A stretch of DNA of 64,000 nt, from contig NZ_JUIV01000002.1 of assembly GCF_004151235.1 (NCBI RefSeq), positions 124,001 through 188,000 of the forward strand, read 5' to 3'. This stretch comes from Flavobacterium anhuiense. GTDB lineage: Bacteria; Bacteroidota; Bacteroidia; Flavobacteriales; Flavobacteriaceae. This document shows positions 60,045 to 64,000 of the stretch, piece by piece. The notes under the pieces are model-generated. The model did not search any database. It was not told the origin of the DNA and saw only the letters and a list, made by a program, of their open reading frames with translations. A program made the position numbers and the translations under genes. How positions within the stretch are numbered: the stretch's first letter is position 1; each line of letters opens with the position of its first letter.

Positions 60045-61088
60045 ATGCAGAAGATAAAAACAGCACTATTATCATACGGAATGTCGGGGAAAGTTTTCCA
60101 TGCTCCGTTTTTAGATATTCACGAAGGATTTGAATTATTAGGTTCTTGGGAAAGAAGTAAAAAATTAATTCAGGGAGATTATCCATACGTAAAAAGCTAC
60201 GCTTCGCTAGACGAATTATTAAGCGATGATGTCGATTTGGTAATTGTAAATACGCCAGTTGGAACGCATTACGAATATGCCAAAAAAGTGCTTTTGGCAG
60301 GAAAACATGCTGTTGTAGAAAAAGCTTTTACAACAACGGCTGCAGAAGCAAAAGAATTGGCAAAAATTGCAAAAGAAAAAGGTTTAAAATTGGCTGTTTT
60401 CCAGAATAGAAGATGGGACAGCGATTTTAAGACCGTAAAAAAAGTAATCGACGGCGGCGTTTTAGGAGATTTAGTTGAAGCCGAATTTCATTTTGACCGT
60501 TATAATCCATTGTTAAGCCCAAAAGCACATAAAGAAACTGCCAATGACGGAGCTGGTGTTTTAAAAGATTTAGGTCCGCATATTATTGATCAGGCTATAA
60601 GTTTGTTCGGTTGTCCGAAAGCTGTTTTTGGAGACATTCGCGTAACGAGAGAAAATTCTGTTGTAGACGATTGGATCGATTTGACTTTGTTTTATTCTAA
60701 TTTTAGAGTCCGTTTAAAAGCAGGTTTTTTTGTGAGAGAAGCCAATCCAGCCTACACACTTCACGGAAAAAAAGGTTCATTTTTAAAACCTCGTGGAGAT
60801 ATGCAGGAAGACGATTTGAAAGTTGGAAAAAAGCCAAACTTAGAATCTTGGGGAACTGAAGACGAAAGTTTGCAGGGACTTTTGCACACCGAAATTGACG
60901 GTAAAATTGTGCGAGAAAAAATCCCGACGCTTCAAGGCAATTATTTCAGTTTCTTTGATGGGGTTTATGATTCGATTGCAAACGATAAAAAAGAACCCGT
61001 TACCGCAGATGAAGGCGTTAAAGTAATGCAGGTTATAGAAGCTGCAATTGCGAGTAATGCACAACAAAAGGTAATAGGCATATCATAA
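60045..61088 (+). CDS. Gfo/Idh/MocA family oxidoreductase
   Basis: 347 residues from the ATG at 60045 (MQKIKTALLSYGMSGKVFHA); an earlier frame start lies in the inverted repeat. N-terminal Rossmann domain (LLSYGMSGKVFHAPFLD, then VIVNTPVGTHYEYAKKVLLAGKHAVVEKAFT with the EKP-like motif as EKA) and a C-terminal substrate domain (LKDLGPHIIDQAISLFG with the catalytic-type His). It oxidises a sugar or inositol-like substrate with NAD(P). EKA instead of EKP is a mild change. The last codons lie in a stretch that recurs downstream within the REP-like locus. Confidence 0.9.
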   Translation: MQKIKTALLSYGMSGKVFHAPFLDIHEGFELLGSWERSKKLIQGDYPYVKSYASLDELLSDDVDLVIVNTPVGTHYEYAKKVLLAGKHAVVEKAFTTTAAEAKELAKIAKEKGLKLAVFQNRRWDSDFKTVKKVIDGGVLGDLVEAEFHFDRYNPLLSPKAHKETANDGAGVLKDLGPHIIDQAISLFGCPKAVFGDIRVTRENSVVDDWIDLTLFYSNFRVRLKAGFFVREANPAYTLHGKKGSFLKPRGDMQEDDLKVGKKPNLESWGTEDESLQGLLHTEIDGKIVREKIPTLQGNYFSFFDGVYDSIANDKKEPVTADEGVKVMQVIEAAIASNAQQKVIGIS

Positions 61089-61089
61089 T

Positions 61090-61332
61090 CATTCCGTAGG
61101 AATGCCTGATCGGTAGCGATGCCCAGCAAAAGGGAATAGGTATACAATAATACATTCCGTAGGAATGTCTCGTTGGTAGAAAAAAATAATATTCGGAGGC
61201 ATTTACGTTCCGTAGGAACGTTTGATTTTGATGCCATTTTTTAATAACCGAATGTATCAAACGTTCCTGTGGAACGTAAAAACATCGACAACGATATTTT
61301 TTTTTCTACCGATGAAATGTTCCTACGGAACA
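61090..61332. repeat. REP-like palindromic repeat locus B
   Basis: CATTCCGTAGGAATG occurs at 61090 and again near 61153, each followed by a GGTAG tail; CGTTCCGTAGGAACGTTTGAT follows, then CGTTCCTGTGGAACG, and the unit ends inverted (CTACCGATGAA, GTTCCTACGGAAC). Same plan as 4093-4270. About 60 bp ending in the first unit, including the Gfo/Idh stop, is repeated with a period of about 62 bp. Confidence 0.8.
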
Positions 61333-61350
61333 ACGAAATGTAAATAGAAC

Positions 61351-61384
61351 GGGGATATCTCAAAAATTGAGAATCCCCTTTTTT
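61351..61384 (+). terminator. Intrinsic terminator after the Gfo/Idh gene
   Basis: GGGGAT-A-TCTCAA, loop AAA, TTGAGA-ATCCCC, then TTTTTT. Confidence 0.92.
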
Positions 61385-61574
61385 GTATATATAAAAAAAT
61401 GAAACAAATTATGATTCTACTAAACCCGAAAAATTGTAATTTTAATAGGCTAAATTCAAATCAAAACCTTTGAATTTATAAACAATAACGTTGTATATTG
61501 TGTATAACCTTAGGCTTTATGCACTTTGACGAGCGTTTTTAGTATTTTTGACAACATTCCAATAAAAATTCAAT

Positions 61575-62795
61575 ATGCTGATAAACATTAATCCATTATC
61601 GCTTTTTCAGACCAAAGCAAAAATCAAGAAAGTATTTAGAGAAGCCAAAGCTTCCTATTTAAATCGCATTCGTTTTGCTGTCGGAATGTTTTATTTCGGA
61701 ATGGGTTTAAGTTTTGCGACATGGGCCAGTAGAATTCCAGATATCAAAACGGCTTTGCATTTAACAGAAGGCGATTTGGGTTCTATACTTTTTGCGCTTC
61801 CGGTAGGACAATTGATTATTATGCCTTTTTCGGGTAAAATGGTTACCAAATTTGGAAGTCATCGCATTCTGATTTTCTCCTTGATAATGTATGTTTTGTG
61901 TCTTATTAATTTAGGTTTGGCGACAACATCGTTACAATTGTCATTAGGGTTATTTTTGTTTGGTGTGTTCGGAAATCTTGCCAATATTGCTGTAAATACG
62001 CAAGGCGTTTATACCGAAGTTTTATTTAAAAAAACAATTATGTCTTCGTTTCACGGAATGTGGAGTTTTGCAGGATTTACAGGTGCTTTGGTAGGTTTAG
62101 GAATGCTGGCTTTAAAATTGAGTCCGCTGCATCATTTTATAATTGTAGCTGGAATCGTTTTATTGATGGTAGCTTTTAACTTTAAATTTTTGGTTAGAGC
62201 CAAAGAAAAAAAGAAACCCAAAGAAGAAGGCAAAAAACTATTTGTAAAACCAGATACGGCTTTGCTTTGGCTAGGCGTTATCGGATTCTGCAGTATGGCG
62301 AGTGAAGGTGTTATGTTTGACTGGAGCGGAGTTTACTTTAAAGATATTGTAAAAGCGCCTGGACCATTGGTGGTTTTAGGTTATACATCTTTTATGATTA
62401 TGATGGCGAGCGGAAGATTCTTAGGCGACGGATTAATCAATAAATTTGGTCGCGAGCGTGTCATGCAGATTAGCGGTGTTATGATTTCGGCTGGACTTTT
62501 TACGGCTGTTTTTCTTCCTTATATCATTCCGTGTACCATTGCTTTTATGTTTGTAGGTTTAGGTGTTGCTACAATTGTTCCTACAGTTTATAGTATTGCA
62601 GGTAAAAACCCGACTGTTCCAGCGGGCGAAGCTTTAACGATTGTTTCTAGCGTAAGTTTCCTTGGTTTCTTAATGGGGCCGCCTGTAATTGGGCACATTG
62701 CACAAAGTTTCGGATTGCAGTTTTCTTTTGCTTTTATCGGAATTTTTGGAGTGCTGATCGCTTTTATGGTTTCTAAAATTAGAACAGAGGCATAA
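61575..62795 (+). CDS. MFS transporter, YbjJ-like
   Basis: 406 residues with about 12 hydrophobic helices. Major facilitator features: FGMGLSFATWASRIPDIK in helix 1, then GQLIIMPFSGKMVTKFGSHR (loop 2-3 motif G...D/K.FG..R). The first 25 residues before helix 1 are basic and hydrophilic. GFCSMASEGVMFDWSGVYFK in the second half is typical of the YbjJ branch (putative drug or metabolite exporters). Substrate unknown. The 190-bp gap before it holds no other recognisable element apart from the preceding terminator. Confidence 0.9.
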   Translation: MLININPLSLFQTKAKIKKVFREAKASYLNRIRFAVGMFYFGMGLSFATWASRIPDIKTALHLTEGDLGSILFALPVGQLIIMPFSGKMVTKFGSHRILIFSLIMYVLCLINLGLATTSLQLSLGLFLFGVFGNLANIAVNTQGVYTEVLFKKTIMSSFHGMWSFAGFTGALVGLGMLALKLSPLHHFIIVAGIVLLMVAFNFKFLVRAKEKKKPKEEGKKLFVKPDTALLWLGVIGFCSMASEGVMFDWSGVYFKDIVKAPGPLVVLGYTSFMIMMASGRFLGDGLINKFGRERVMQISGVMISAGLFTAVFLPYIIPCTIAFMFVGLGVATIVPTVYSIAGKNPTVPAGEALTIVSSVSFLGFLMGPPVIGHIAQSFGLQFSFAFIGIFGVLIAFMVSKIRTEA

Positions 62796-63011
62796 TAAAT
62801 CACCTTTGTAAAATTGCCATTATTTAAATATTCTTTCAATAAATCAAAATAAACTTGAAAGAATTTACTTATAATTAAATAATTTGTTTACTTTTGAATT
62901 TCTAACTTAGACGTTAAAGGTTTAAGATTCTCTTTTTCCAAAAACCAATTTTATCTTTTGAATTAAGGATTATCAATCCTAAGAATATTTAAAAGTTAAT
63001 AATAGGTTTTA

Positions 63012-64000
63012 ATGGTAAAAAATTACGCATTCTTCTTTATTTTTTTGTTCTTCAATTTTGCTTTTGCACAGCAGGAAATAACGGTTACAGGAATTGTTAT
63101 CGATGCCCGAACGCAGAATCCGCTAGAAAATGTAGTGGTGACAATACAAAATACGGCTGTGATGCAGCTTACTTCAAAATCGGGAAAATTTGAACTTCAT
63201 ATATTTCCCAAAAAAGAGCAACTGCTTTTGCTTAGAAGTCAGGGATACAAAGATTTTCTTTTGAAAGTGAAGTCCAACGCTGGACAGAATATCAATCTTG
63301 GAACATTGCAATTAGAGGACGCTTATTCAGATGAGGTTCCTGCTGCATTAATCACTTTATCAGATAGCGATTTCTCAGAAGATAATAGTTCGTCTGAAAT
63401 GACATCTGGACTTTTGCAATCGTCAAGAGATGCTTTTATGCAGGCAGCAGCATTCAATTGGGGACAAGCTAGATTTCGTATGCGTGGTTTAGACAGCGAA
63501 AATGCAATCACGATGCTCAACGGAATGGCAATGAACAAAATCTACGATGGAAGACCGCAATGGAGCAATTGGGGAGGTTTAAACAATGTACTTAGAAATC
63601 AGGAATTTTCAGTTGGAACAGCAGCTTCCAATTACACTTTTGGAGGAGTTTTAGGCACACAGCAGATTTTTACACGCGCTTCTTTGTATAGAAAAGGAGC
63701 GTCGCTCACGTTTTCAGGAAGCAATACTACTTATTTATGGCGAGCAAACGGAACTTATGCGTCAGGAATGAATGCTTCTGGATGGGCTTTTGTGGTTTCA
63801 GCTGGAAAACGCTGGGCTGACGAAGGTTATTTTGAAGGCACAAATTTCGATGCGGATTCTTTTTTTCTTAGTGTTGAAAAGAAATTAAATAAGAGAAATT
63901 CAATCAATTTTACAGGGTTTTATACGCCAAATTCACGAGGAAAAAACTCAGCGAACACTAGTGAAGTCACCGATTTAATGGGCGAAAAATACAATTCGTA
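63012..64000 (+). CDS. TonB-dependent receptor with carboxypeptidase-regulatory-like N-terminus, partial at right edge
   Basis: 329 complete codons, open to the window end. Start ATG at 63012; signal peptide MVKNYAFFFIFLFFNFAFAQ. Then a CarboxypepD_reg-like domain (VTGIVIDARTQNPLENVVVT, then FELHIFPKKEQLLLLRSQGY), a Ser/Asp-rich linker with a DSDFSEDNSSSEM region, and the plug domain (RFRMRGLDSENAITMLNGM, GRPQWSNWGGLNNVLRNQ, FGGVLGTQQIFTRASLYRKGA). The barrel continues past the edge. Outer-membrane uptake of an iron complex, peptide or glycan; no SusD or siderophore gene is visible. Confidence 0.9.
   Translation, partial: MVKNYAFFFIFLFFNFAFAQQEITVTGIVIDARTQNPLENVVVTIQNTAVMQLTSKSGKFELHIFPKKEQLLLLRSQGYKDFLLKVKSNAGQNINLGTLQLEDAYSDEVPAALITLSDSDFSEDNSSSEMTSGLLQSSRDAFMQAAAFNWGQARFRMRGLDSENAITMLNGMAMNKIYDGRPQWSNWGGLNNVLRNQEFSVGTAASNYTFGGVLGTQQIFTRASLYRKGASLTFSGSNTTYLWRANGTYASGMNASGWAFVVSAGKRWADEGYFEGTNFDADSFFLSVEKKLNKRNSINFTGFYTPNSRGKNSANTSEVTDLMGEKYNS

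Noticed and set aside
60965..61260. Minus-strand frames at the end of the Gfo/Idh gene
   Set aside because: They consist of the antisense of that gene plus translated REP text (repeated LPTRHSYGM-like segments come from the palindromes).

Overview
The window looks like chromosomal DNA of a Flavobacterium close to F. johnsoniae. It is AT-rich. Promoters, where visible, have the Bacteroidetes form (TTG, 17-23 bp, TAnnTTTG) rather than sigma70 boxes. It carries a tyrosine ammonia-lyase type gene, IPExxxVDY, BamA/TamA-like and TonB-receptor genes, and many flavobacterial intergenic repeats. I see no phage, insertion sequence, rRNA operon or CRISPR array.

Layout. 1-4.1 kb: a WG-repeat protein (cut by the left edge), an aromatic amino acid ammonia-lyase and a divergent flavin-dependent halogenase-like enzyme, probably linked to flexirubin-type aromatic pigment. 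4.3-10 kb: a non-phosphorylating deoxysugar pathway (L-fucose or L-rhamnose to pyruvate and lactate): mutarotase, diketo-acid hydrolase, SDR, UxaA-type dehydratase, AraC regulator and a second SDR. No lactonase is seen. 10.2-16.6 kb: a sodium/galactose-type symporter, the Leloir genes galT-galK-galM and a divergent GntR regulator. 16.6-24.9 kb: an arabinose regulon with a Nudix-type AraR regulator, GH51 arabinofuranosidase, araB, araD, araA and a lipoprotein mutarotase; three similar operator-like sites sit before the regulator, GH51 and araB. 25-33 kb: housekeeping genes (OsmC, tRNA-Leu, prs, rplY, pth, sod, purF, PfkB kinase). Between sod and purF lie three tandem copies of what looks like a ~70-nt small RNA gene. 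33.4-42.6 kb: a ParE-like toxin-antitoxin pair, a hydrolase, an ECF sigma/anti-sigma-like pair, rnhA, purN, acpP-fabF-rnc and IPExxxVDY-pyk.

43-52.7 kb: eight genes on one strand (sulfatase, HAD lipoprotein, outer-membrane porin-like protein, DUF2252, DUF4136 lipoprotein, membrane AraC regulator, second porin-like barrel, BamA/TamA-like barrel). They are preceded by two near-identical perfect palindromes whose centres are 50 bp apart. This is the best candidate for an undescribed multi-gene system here. 52.8-64 kb: a C1 peptidase, a Zeta-like kinase with a 54-residue overlapping partner, an XRE regulator, two small orphan proteins, two identical tRNA-Asn genes, rseP, an Old Yellow Enzyme homologue, a Gfo/Idh oxidoreductase ending in REP-like repeats, an MFS transporter and a TonB-dependent receptor cut by the right edge.

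All assignments come from reading motifs, gene order and remembered family features; no database search was run.
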